Assembly (NCBI GenBank): GCA_944322095.1
Contig: CALUNU010000004.1
Location: 1 to 64,000 of the forward strand
Reading direction: 5' to 3'
Source: an uncultured Alloprevotella sp.
GTDB lineage: Bacteria > Bacteroidota > Bacteroidia > Bacteroidales > Bacteroidaceae
DNA length: 64,000 nt
The notes beneath the pieces were generated by a model. That model searched no databases, had not been told where the DNA came from, and saw only the letters and a list, made by a program, of their open reading frames with translations. Position 1 is the first letter of the stretch; every line of letters begins with the position of its first letter. Shown piece by piece: positions 1-7,252 of this stretch. The position numbers and the translations under genes are program-made.

Positions 1-57
1 GGTGGAGGTGCTGTGGCGCATCGTGCCTGCGGTGGTAGCGTTGCGTGTGGCGGGTGG

Positions 58-397
58 TTTTTTAACACGGAGAATCGATTATTTTCGCGCGCTTGCTCCT
101 TCGCTTGTATTTACGCGAAAATCAGAAATGCTTGATTATGAGGTGTATCCGTGCGACGCTCCGCCGCATGGACGCCCGAAAACGCGATTTTCGCCGCTAT
201 ATGGCACGTTTCGGGGCTATTTTTCCTTCAGAAACATCCCATGGATCGGAATTTCCATGGGATGGATCGGCGATTCCATGGGATGGAATTTCGAATCGGT
301 CCCATGGATGCACGAAAATGTCGCATGGACGCACGGAATCAACGCTAAAAGGCGGACGGGCGTGGGTGTCCGCTTTAACGGTTTGACATATAGCGCC
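58..397 (+). repeat. Dispersed 340-bp intergenic element, copy A
   Basis: This copy fills most of the gap left of the ABC ATPase gene. It opens with a T run followed by AACACGGAG, contains CGCTATATGGCAC near 195-207, a CCATGG-rich palindromic centre at 235-290, and ends with GTCCGCTTTAACG followed by GACATATAGCGCC. The same order of blocks and the same total length occur at 25182-25520 and, inverted, at 49001-49339. The CGCTATATGGC block and the right end are imperfect inverted repeats of each other. No protein can be supported here. Positions 1-57 hold nothing assignable. Confidence 0.8.
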
Positions 398-400
398 CAC

Positions 401-1057
401 TCAGAGGGCCCGGGCCGCGGCGGGGCTGAGGCGTCGGCCGTCGGCGACGTAGGTGGCTGCGGGGCGGAGGGCGCCGGCTGCCGCGGCGTCGTGGCTCACG
501 ATGACGACGCTGCACGTGCGGGCCCAGGCCGCGAGGCGGTCGTAGAGGAAGGTGCGGGCCTCGCGGTCCAGATGGGTGTCGGGCTCGTCGAGCAGGAGCA
601 GGGCGGGCGAGGAGACGACGGCGCGCGCCAGCAGCGTGCGCTGCCACTGTCCGCCGCTGAGGGCTTCGATGGGCCTGTCGGCCAGCGCTTCGAGGCGGAG
701 CTCAGCGAGCGTGCGCTCCACGGCGGCGCGCCCCTCTTTCCCGATATGGCCCCAAAGGGTGCCGCGGTTGAGCAGGCCTGAGGCGACCACCTGGGCCACG
801 GTGATGGGGAAGCGGCGGTCGATGCGGCGCTGCTGGGGCAGGTAGCCCGTGCGCAGGCCCGGCCGGCGCACGATGCTGCCGGCGGCGGGGCGCAGCAGGC
901 CGGCCATGGCGCGCAGGAGCGACGTCTTGCCCCCGCCGTTGGGGCCCGTGAGCAGGGTGATGCCGCTCGCGGGCAGGGCGAGCGATACGTCGTCGAGCAC
1001 GTGGCGCGTGCCGTAGGCCAGGCTGACGTGGCTGAGGGTGAGGGGCGGTGTGTTCAT
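401..1057 (-). CDS. Metal (zinc/manganese-type) ABC transporter ATP-binding protein, ZnuC-like
   Basis: ATPase subunit predicted to energise metal-ion import across the inner membrane. The 218-residue protein has Walker A GPNGGGKT at about 38-45, a Q-loop (YLPQQ), the signature LSGGQWQR at about 134, Walker B LLLLDEP and an H-loop VSHD, so all ATPase motifs look intact. The ATG overlaps the stop of the upstream binding-protein gene as ATGA, suggesting translational coupling. No cognate membrane permease (ZnuB-like) lies in the window, so the partner must be encoded elsewhere or to the left. The metal is not determined by sequence; the ZnuC assignment rests on the neighbouring cluster A-I binding protein. 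Confidence 0.85.
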   Translation of the reverse strand: MNTPPLTLSHVSLAYGTRHVLDDVSLALPASGITLLTGPNGGGKTSLLRAMAGLLRPAAGSIVRRPGLRTGYLPQQRRIDRRFPITVAQVVASGLLNRGTLWGHIGKEGRAAVERTLAELRLEALADRPIEALSGGQWQRTLLARAVVSSPALLLLDEPDTHLDREARTFLYDRLAAWARTCSVVIVSHDAAAAGALRPAATYVADGRRLSPAAARAL

Positions 1058-1887
1058 CGGGCCAGGGCGTCGGCTATGCGGAGCAGCTCGTCGCCCCAGC
1101 GGCTGCTCAGCGGGTCAATTTCCACGATGCGTGCCCCCGTTTCGCGGGCTATGTGGCGGGCGGCGCGGGCGGGATGCTGCTTCTGTACGAAGACCACGCG
1201 CACGCCCTCGGCCTTGCACTGCGCGATGAGGCGGGCGATGCGCTCGGGCGAGGGCTCCTTGCCGTCCTGCTCGACGCAGAGCTGGCGCAGGCCATATTCG
1301 GCCGCAAAACTGCCCAGCGCGGGATGGGCCGCAAGGAAGGTGCGCGCCGCCACGCCCTGCAAGCGGCGGCGTATGGCGGCGTCGACGCTGTCGACGTGGA
1401 GGCAGAAGGCAACGAGGCGGCTGTCGTAGCCCTCCTTGCCCTCGGGGTCGATGCGGCAGAGCGTGGCGTGGATGGTGCGGGCCATGCGGCTGACGTTGGC
1501 GGGCGAGGTCCACAGGTGAGGGTCGTGCCCGGCGTCGGCGGCGGGGGCGATGCCGCGGGCCACGTCGACCATGAGCAGGCGGGGAGCCGCCTCGGCCATT
1601 TTTTCCACGCGCGTCTGTTCGAGCCCGAGCGTGCCGATGCGAAACAGGGCACTGCTGTGGCTCAGGTCGACGAGCTGGCGCGTCGTGGCCTCGTAGGTTT
1701 CGGGCCCGGCGCCGGGGGGCACCAGCACAGCCACGTCGAAGCGCGGGCCGGCGATGGCGCCGACGAAGCTGCCCAGCGGCACGATGGTGGTCGTGAGCAC
1801 GGGGCGGCCGCTCCCGTCGGCACCGTCGCGGCGGCAGCCGGCAAGGGGCAGCAGGAGTAGGAGAAGAAGGGGGAGAATGCGGTTCAT
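1054..1887 (-). CDS. Metal ABC transporter substrate-binding lipoprotein, ZnuA-like
   Basis: Predicted periplasmic metal-binding lipoprotein delivering zinc or a similar ion to an ABC importer. The 277-residue product has a lipoprotein signal ending LPLAGC (Cys18). Motifs of the cluster A-I family follow in order: PETYE (about 62-66), DPHLW (122-126), AAHPALG (187-191) and a late IDPLSS. The position that is often a first metal-ligand His (PHxYE) is Glu63 here. It sits 18 bp after the yqaA-like gene and overlaps the ATPase gene by 4 bp, so it is part of the operon starting at purD. Confidence 0.85.
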   Translation of the reverse strand: MNRILPLLLLLLLPLAGCRRDGADGSGRPVLTTTIVPLGSFVGAIAGPRFDVAVLVPPGAGPETYEATTRQLVDLSHSSALFRIGTLGLEQTRVEKMAEAAPRLLMVDVARGIAPAADAGHDPHLWTSPANVSRMARTIHATLCRIDPEGKEGYDSRLVAFCLHVDSVDAAIRRRLQGVAARTFLAAHPALGSFAAEYGLRQLCVEQDGKEPSPERIARLIAQCKAEGVRVVFVQKQHPARAARHIARETGARIVEIDPLSSRWGDELLRIADALAR

Positions 1888-1905
1888 GTTGATGAAAAAC
1901 GAAGT

Positions 1906-2355
1906 TTAGAAAAAACTGATGAGACCCGCCACGGCGGCATAGCGGCCCAGCTTGCCGGCGGTCATGGCGGCGGCCGTGATCCATGGGTTGGCGCGCATGA
2001 GGCCCAGCACGATGAGCATGGCGTCGCCCACGACGGGCAGGAACGAGAGCACGGCCATCCATGCCCCGCGCCCGCGCATGAAGCGGCGGGCGCGGGCCAG
2101 CTCGCGCGGCCCCACGCGCAGGTAGCGCGCGATCCATTCGGTGCGGCCGAGCCGGCCCACCCAGTAGCACGTCATGCCGCCCAAGGCGTTGCCCGCCGTG
2201 GCCGCCGCCACGCCTGCCACGGGCGGCGTGCCGCCCGCAATGCAGGCCAGCAGCACCACTTCGGAGCTGAACGGCAGCACCGTGCCGGCCAGGAAGGCCG
2301 AGACGAACAGCCCCAGCCAGCCCCAGCCCAGCAGCAGTTCGTTCAGGGCGTCCAT
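1906..2355 (-). CDS. YqaA-like small DedA/VTT-family membrane protein
   Basis: A 149-residue integral membrane protein. I start it at MDALNELL because a longer upstream frame only reads through the preceding gene. It carries the features of YqaA-type proteins: PFSSEVVL in the first half, GNALGG, then a hydrophobic stretch with SFLPVVGDAML and a closing GKLGRY. The family is related to DedA/VTT proteins of lipid transport and envelope homeostasis, but YqaA itself has no settled function. It overlaps the end of the upstream membrane-protein gene by 13 bp. Confidence 0.8.
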   Translation of the reverse strand: MDALNELLLGWGWLGLFVSAFLAGTVLPFSSEVVLLACIAGGTPPVAGVAAATAGNALGGMTCYWVGRLGRTEWIARYLRVGPRELARARRFMRGRGAWMAVLSFLPVVGDAMLIVLGLMRANPWITAAAMTAGKLGRYAAVAGLISFF

Positions 2356-3278
2356 GGCAGGAGCCGGAAGGAGACGGCCAGCGCGCCCAGCAGCACGAGG
2401 CAGACGACGAACCACACGTCCATGAGCCGGCCGCGCGCCAGGGCAAAGTGGTGGCCCACGAAGGGGGCACCCGCCGCCAGCAGCAGGCGCAGCAGGGCGT
2501 CGTGCCACTGCGGGCGCAGCGCCAACAGGGCCAGCAGGCCGAAGACGGTGAGCACGAGGGTGTGGTAGAGCATGCGCGTGCGTATCTTGTCGTTATAGGA
2601 CGTGCGCCAGAAATGGAAGATGGCCGGCACCACCAGCACGAGCACGGCGCCCAGCGCCGCCATGCGCTGCGGGGGCAGGGCCGAAAAACGGGGCGGCCCG
2701 GGGGCAAGATAGGGCAGCATGTAGGCAAAGGCCGTGTCGAGCCGGTTGTGCCAGCCCATCCAGCCCACGTAGCCCCAGTAGGGCAGCGCCAGGCCGAAAA
2801 GGGCGGCCAGGAAGGTGCGGCCCGTGAGCGAGCGCAGGTAGAAGAGCATGGCGGCGCAGAGCAGCGGCACGAGCAGGAGCAGGGGCGGAAACAGCAGGCT
2901 GCCCAGCCCCAGGAACAGGAAGGCGTAGAACGTGCGCCCCTCGGCATGCCGCTGCTGATAGGTGGCAAAGAGCAGCGTGAGCGCGGCCAGCAGCGCCACG
3001 GCAGCGGCCATGGCGGGCTGCCAGCCGTGCAGGAACGGGCAGGCCGCCGTGAGGGCCAGGAACGACGTGGTGGTCATGCGCGAGCGGATGCGCAGCAGGG
3101 CGTTGCGGTTGTTGCACTCCATCATGACATAGGCCGCCAGCGCCGTCGCCAGCAGCCCGCCCCATCGCGCCGCACCGGGCGGAAAGGGCAGGAGCCACAG
3201 GGCGGCTGTGGCGGCAGCCGTGACGGGCAGCGTGGTGGCGCTGCACGCTACGCGCAGACGTAGACTCTTGCCGGCCAT
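2343..3278 (-). CDS. Multi-pass membrane protein of unknown function downstream of purD
   Basis: This 311-residue protein is almost entirely hydrophobic, with roughly eight to ten predicted membrane segments and short charged loops (for example YQQRHAEGRTF and FHFWRTSYNDKIRTRM). I recognise no catalytic motif. It starts 18 bp after purD and overlaps the YqaA-like gene, so it is in the purD operon. The overall pattern resembles conserved Bacteroidales membrane proteins of unknown function found beside purD. Confidence 0.75.
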   Translation of the reverse strand: MAGKSLRLRVACSATTLPVTAAATAALWLLPFPPGAARWGGLLATALAAYVMMECNNRNALLRIRSRMTTTSFLALTAACPFLHGWQPAMAAAVALLAALTLLFATYQQRHAEGRTFYAFLFLGLGSLLFPPLLLLVPLLCAAMLFYLRSLTGRTFLAALFGLALPYWGYVGWMGWHNRLDTAFAYMLPYLAPGPPRFSALPPQRMAALGAVLVLVVPAIFHFWRTSYNDKIRTRMLYHTLVLTVFGLLALLALRPQWHDALLRLLLAAGAPFVGHHFALARGRLMDVWFVVCLVLLGALAVSFRLLPWTP

Positions 3279-3296
3279 CGGTGGGAAACGGAGGGT

Positions 3297-4562
3297 TTAA
3301 AGGTCGCTGCCGATGTCGCGGCGGAAATATTTGCCTTCGAAGCTGATGCCTTCGGCACCGCGCATGGCGCGTTCCAGGGCTTCGGCGCGCGTGGTGCCGT
3401 ATGAGCTCACGGCAATGACACGTCCCCCCGCCGTGACGAGGTGGCCGTCGTGCAGGGCCGTCCCGGCGTGGAAGACGATGCAGCCGTCGGCGGCGGTGCC
3501 CGTGATTTCCTTGCCCTTCTCATAGCTGCCGGGATAGCCCCCCGAGACGCACATCACGCAGACGGCAGCGCGGGGGTCGGCCTTGACGGAGCAGCGGTCG
3601 AGCGTGCCGGCGGCCACACCTTCGAACAGTTCGACGATGTCGGCGTCGAGGCGCAGCATGACGGTTTCGGTCTCGGGGTCGCCCATGCGGCAGTTGTATT
3701 CCACGACGCGGGGCTGCCCGTCGCAGTTCATCAGGCCGAAAAAGATAAATCCCTTGTAGCCGATGCCCTCGGCCGCCAGGCCTTCGACCGTTGGGCGCAC
3801 GATTTCGTCCTCGACCTTCTGCATCCACTCGGGCGTGGCAAACGGAACGGGCGAAACGGAGCCCATGCCGCCCGTGTTGGGCCCGGTGTCGCCCTCGCCG
3901 ATGCGCTTATAGTCCTTGGCTTCGGGCAGGATGAGGTAGTGGCGTCCGTCGGTGAGGGCAAAGACGGAGCATTCGATGCCGCTCATATACTCCTCGATGA
4001 CCACGCGGGCCGAAGCCGTGCCGAAGCGGCCGCCCAGCATGTCGCGCAGCTGCGCCTTGGCCTCGTCGAGCGTGGGGACGATGAGCACGCCCTTGCCCGC
4101 GCAGAGACCGTCGGCCTTCAAGACGTAGGGGGCACTGAGCGTTTCCAGATAGCGGCAGGCTTCGTCGGCCTGCGTGCCGTCGAAGGTGGCATAAGCAGCC
4201 GTGGGGATGCCGTGGCGTTGCATAAAGTGCTTGGCAAAGTCCTTCGAGCCTTCAAGCTGTGCGCCCTCGCGCGTGGGTCCGATAACGGGCACGCCCTTCA
4301 GCAGGTCGTGGGCGGCAAAATAGTTGGCGATGCCGTGCACGAGCGGATCCTCGGGCCCGACGACCACCATGTCCACCTCATAGTCGATGACGAACTGCGC
4401 GATGCCGTCGAAGTCGTTGACGGCGATGTCGACGTTCTCGCCCACCTCGGCCGTGCCGGCGTTGCCCGGTGCGATGTAAAGCTTCGTGGTTTTGGGGCTT
4501 TGGGCTATCTTCCAAGCCAAGGCGTGCTCGCGGCCGCCGCTTCCCAGGAGTAAGATTTTCAT
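3297..4562 (-). CDS. purD: Phosphoribosylamine--glycine ligase
   Basis: PurD joins glycine to 5-phosphoribosylamine with ATP, the second step of de novo purine synthesis, in the cytosol. The 421-residue protein matches the family length. It begins with the N-terminal motif [12 protein letters not shown], has GPEDPLVHG at about 75, and an ATP-grasp core including [39 protein letters not shown] and [10 protein letters not shown]. It is the first gene of a five-gene operon. Two tandem promoter-like boxes lie upstream, duplicated by an 85-bp direct repeat. Confidence 0.97.
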   Translation of the reverse strand: MKILLLGSGGREHALAWKIAQSPKTTKLYIAPGNAGTAEVGENVDIAVNDFDGIAQFVIDYEVDMVVVGPEDPLVHGIANYFAAHDLLKGVPVIGPTREGAQLEGSKDFAKHFMQRHGIPTAAYATFDGTQADEACRYLETLSAPYVLKADGLCAGKGVLIVPTLDEAKAQLRDMLGGRFGTASARVVIEEYMSGIECSVFALTDGRHYLILPEAKDYKRIGEGDTGPNTGGMGSVSPVPFATPEWMQKVEDEIVRPTVEGLAAEGIGYKGFIFFGLMNCDGQPRVVEYNCRMGDPETETVMLRLDADIVELFEGVAAGTLDRCSVKADPRAAVCVMCVSGGYPGSYEKGKEITGTAADGCIVFHAGTALHDGHLVTAGGRVIAVSSYGTTRAEALERAMRGAEGISFEGKYFRRDIGSDL

Positions 4563-4591
4563 GCTGCTTGTCTTTTGGTTCTTTTAGCGGA

Positions 4592-4599
4592 CAAAGTTA
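4592..4599 (-). promoter_or_regulatory. purD: Promoter -7 box for purD (proximal)
   Basis: Minus-strand TAACTTTG matches the Bacteroidota -7 consensus TAnnTTTG and lies about 30 bp upstream of the purD ATG. It falls inside an 85-bp direct repeat. Confidence 0.6.
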
Positions 4600-4763
4600 G
4601 TGCAAGCCGAGAGGAAAGAGAAGAAAAAATCCGTTTTTCTTCTCTTGCCCGAGGCGCAGCCTAAGTTGGGCGGAGCCAAAGTTAGTGCAAGCCGAGAGGA
4701 AAGAGAAGAAAAAATCCGTTTTTCTTCTCTTGCCCGAGGCGCAGGTGGTGAAGCAAAGGGAAG
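4593..4763. repeat. 85-bp direct repeat, two copies, upstream of purD
   Basis: The block starting AAAGTTAGTGCAAGCCGAGA and running through an A-rich then T-rich stretch to CCCGAGGCGCAG occurs at about 4593 and again from 4678. The unit spacing is 85 bp and the copies look identical over about 65 bp. Each copy has an internal inverted repeat (AAGAGAAGAAAAA against TTTTTCTTCTCTT) and carries the TAACTTTG promoter box. Confidence 0.9.
4677..4684 (-). promoter_or_regulatory. purD: Second promoter -7 box for purD (distal)
   Basis: Minus-strand TAACTTTG, the duplicate of the box at 4592-4599, carried by the second direct-repeat copy. Confidence 0.45.
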
Positions 4764-4774
4764 TTGCCTGCGTA

Positions 4775-4796
4775 GAGACGCGATTCATCGCGTCTC
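4775..4796. repeat. Short hairpin repeat GAGACGCGAT/ATCGCGTCTC, copy 1
   Basis: Perfect 10-bp arms around a 2-nt centre (GAGACGCGAT, TC, ATCGCGTCTC). Near-identical copies occur at 32289-32310, 35352-35373 and 35605-35626, all intergenic. Confidence 0.8.
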
Positions 4797-4926
4797 ACCC
4801 GCTCGGGGCGCAGCCCCGCCGCGGCATTTCTCCCCAACGCTGAGGCCCATGCGGCTGAGTGGGCGCCTAGAATGGCGCCCCTCCTATGGTCGACTTCCCC
4901 TGCGGGCCCATTGTTCATTAAAAAAT

Positions 4927-4955
4927 GCCCCGCTCCCGGGAGACCGGGGCGGGGC
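4927..4955 (-). terminator. Rho-independent terminator of the SusCD operon
   Basis: GC-rich inverted repeat (GCCCCGC ... GCGGGGC) followed on the minus strand by a T-rich run. It lies 22 bp past the stop of the last gene of the operon. Confidence 0.7.
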
Positions 4956-4977
4956 GTTGGCGTTGTGGCGGCTATGG

Positions 4978-5706
4978 TCAGCGTGCCATGACGTAGGTGG
5001 TGCCGTTGGCCGTGGTGGCCGTGAGCTGGTTCTTGTCGTTCAGGCCGAGAGCGATGGAGGCTGCCTGGCCTTCGGCGGTGGTGTAGGCCACGGCGCCCGT
5101 GCCGTCGGTGAAGGAGTAGGTGCCCGATGCGTTTACGTCGGTCTGTGCTTCGTCGGCATAGTTGATCGTCACGGCGCAGGTGCCCTCTTCGTTGTCGAAG
5201 TTGAGGCCGAGCGTGTTGCCTGCGGCGTCGGTGCCCGTCCACTGGCCTACGACGTTGAACGACGTGGCGGGCTCGGCGCGGAAGCTGAGTTTTCCTGCGG
5301 TGTTGCCATTCATGATGAATTGTACGCCCATGGTCTTCAAGTCGCGTTGTAAGGCCATATTGAGTTCGGCCGGAATGCCTTGGGAAGAGGCGTCAAAGAA
5401 TACTTGTGTCATGCCGACGGCGGGATTGTATGTGACCTCGCCATTGGAAAAGATGTACCATGTGCCATATTCTTTTTCATAGAACGTGAGGTTGCAGATG
5501 GTGTCGCCCTCTTCGTTGAGCGTAAGAGAGACTGTGAAATCGCTGTAGGGCGTCGTGCTGTTCACATATTCGCACTCCCACGTGCCCAGGGCCACGTGCT
5601 GCGGATAGGTCACGAAGCCTTCGTCCTCGTCGAAGTTGTCGTTGCAGGAGGCCAGGCCCAGGCCCGCCATCAGGCAGAGCGCCAAAGTTTTGATGTATTG
5701 TTTCAT
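4978..5706 (-). CDS. Lipoprotein of unknown function in the SusCD operon
   Basis: A 242-residue protein with a lipoprotein signal peptide (cleavage before the Cys of GLASC at residue 20) followed by an acidic stretch NDNFDEDEG. Such acidic residues right after the Cys resemble lipoprotein export signals of Bacteroidota, so a surface location is plausible. The rest is predicted beta-rich with many Thr, Gly and Asn residues. It starts 27 bp after SusD and precedes the operon terminator. I do not recognise a binding or catalytic domain. Third genes of SusCD operons often encode surface glycan-binding proteins, which is only a positional hint. Confidence 0.8.
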   Translation of the reverse strand: MKQYIKTLALCLMAGLGLASCNDNFDEDEGFVTYPQHVALGTWECEYVNSTTPYSDFTVSLTLNEEGDTICNLTFYEKEYGTWYIFSNGEVTYNPAVGMTQVFFDASSQGIPAELNMALQRDLKTMGVQFIMNGNTAGKLSFRAEPATSFNVVGQWTGTDAAGNTLGLNFDNEEGTCAVTINYADEAQTDVNASGTYSFTDGTGAVAYTTAEGQAASIALGLNDKNQLTATTANGTTYVMAR

Positions 5707-5733
5707 TTCGTTTCTCTGGTTAAAGGAGTTTAC

Positions 5734-7221
5734 TTATTGATCCGTCGACTTCCAGTTGCGTTCCAAGTTGGTGTTGGCTTGGAGGTCGTTGCTGGGGATT
5801 TCCCATACGAACTTCTGGTTGTCGGCCGATATTGAGAGGTTCTGCGTGTTCATCTCGGTAGAGAGGATGGCCGTGCTGAACGATTGAGCAGGCTTACGCG
5901 TGAAACCTTCGTGCCAGCGCTTCAGGCAGTCGAGGCGGAAGCCTTCGCCCACCATTTCGCGCACCCACTCGTCCTTCATGTCCTGCACGAGCTGGTCGCC
6001 CGTGGAGCTCAGGGCCGATGCGCCACGGCTCTGGCGCAGGGTGTTGAGGTAGCCCAGGGCAGCACCCTCGTCCTTGTTGTCCTTCATCAGTTCGGCCTCG
6101 GCGGCGATGAGATAGAGCTCGGCCGAACGGAAGGCTTTCGTCATATTGTAGAAGTCCGTTTCGCTTTGACGCAGGGCGGGGTTGCCGGGATACTTGTTGA
6201 ACATGTAGCCTTCATCCCTTGCACCACCGTTGGCACTGAGGTTTACCTCTACGAAGTAGGTGCTCTTGCGGTAGTCGCTGCTTTCGTACATATCCATCAG
6301 GCCTTGCGTGGGCAGGAACGACGGATTGTAGCGGCGCAGGCTCGTGTTATAGGAGATGTAGATGCCGGCATATCCCATACCCAGCTCGTTCGGTGCAATC
6401 AGGATGGGCTGATAGATGATTTCCGACCCGGCGTCGTTGCTCCACATCGAAGCAAACGTGGCGGCGTCGCTGATGAGCGGATACTTGGCCATGAGGCTCT
6501 GTGCCTTCGTGGCGGCCTCGTCGTAGCGGTGCATGTAGAGGTCCATGCGTGCTTCCAGCGCGTCGAGGGCGTCTGTGCCCGGCTCGGTGACGGTGCCCGT
6601 CGTCTTCAGGTACTGATGGGCGCGCTCGATGTCGTCCATGATGAACTGGTAGGTGGCTTCGAGCGTTGAGCGGCGGGGCTTGGCGTTCACGTCGACTGTT
6701 TCGACGAGGGGCAGGCCCAGTTCGCCGGCAGCCGTGGCGGGCTCATAGTCCTTGCAGTAGCGCACGACCATGTTGGCGTAGGCGTAGGCGCGGGCAAAGT
6801 AGGCAGCGCCCTTGATGTTGTCGAGATAGAGCTGGTCTTCGTCGGTTTCCACCTGAATTTTATCAATGTTGTTGATAATTTCGTTGGCATTGGAAATCAA
6901 CGAATAGTTGTTGATCCATTTTGCATCTCCTGCAAACTGCATCGTGGTGAAGGACCAATCGTGCTCCTGCTGCAAGCTGGTTGCTCCAAACGTCGTGTTG
7001 AACAAGTCGGTCTGCATCTCAGATACGTACACCTGAGAGCCGCCGATGACATTACGCAGGGCAGATTGCAAGCCGACATAATAGTTCGTGGCGTCGCTCA
7101 CCTGCTCCCAGCTGTTTTCTTCCATGATGCTTCCGCGCGGAAACTGGTCCAATTCGCAGGAAGATACCAACGGCAAAAGCAGGGCCGAACCTAATATTGT
7201 CTTTGCAATATACTTATTCAT
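5734..7221 (-). CDS. SusD/RagB family outer-membrane nutrient-binding lipoprotein
   Basis: Surface lipoprotein that caps a SusC-type barrel and captures ligand. The 495-residue product has a lipobox ending LVSSC (Cys22). It then has the typical SusD N-terminal pattern (DQFPRGSI, SWEQVSDATNYYVGLQSALR), TPR-like helices (AYFARAYAYANMVVRY) and the late RSAELYLIAAEAELM plus LNTLRQSRGA pattern. It starts 31 bp after the SusC gene. The ligand cannot be read from sequence; the divergent sialidase 0.7 kb away suggests host-glycan sugars but does not prove it. Confidence 0.95.
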   Translation of the reverse strand: MNKYIAKTILGSALLLPLVSSCELDQFPRGSIMEENSWEQVSDATNYYVGLQSALRNVIGGSQVYVSEMQTDLFNTTFGATSLQQEHDWSFTTMQFAGDAKWINNYSLISNANEIINNIDKIQVETDEDQLYLDNIKGAAYFARAYAYANMVVRYCKDYEPATAAGELGLPLVETVDVNAKPRRSTLEATYQFIMDDIERAHQYLKTTGTVTEPGTDALDALEARMDLYMHRYDEAATKAQSLMAKYPLISDAATFASMWSNDAGSEIIYQPILIAPNELGMGYAGIYISYNTSLRRYNPSFLPTQGLMDMYESSDYRKSTYFVEVNLSANGGARDEGYMFNKYPGNPALRQSETDFYNMTKAFRSAELYLIAAEAELMKDNKDEGAALGYLNTLRQSRGASALSSTGDQLVQDMKDEWVREMVGEGFRLDCLKRWHEGFTRKPAQSFSTAILSTEMNTQNLSISADNQKFVWEIPSNDLQANTNLERNWKSTDQ

Positions 7222-7252
7222 TGTTTTGCTGTATCTAAATGTGAATTAATTG

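Noticed and set aside
2-781. A 259-residue plus-strand frame at the left edge
   Set aside because: It runs through repeat copy A and then antisense through the ABC ATPase gene; its sequence has no protein-like features.
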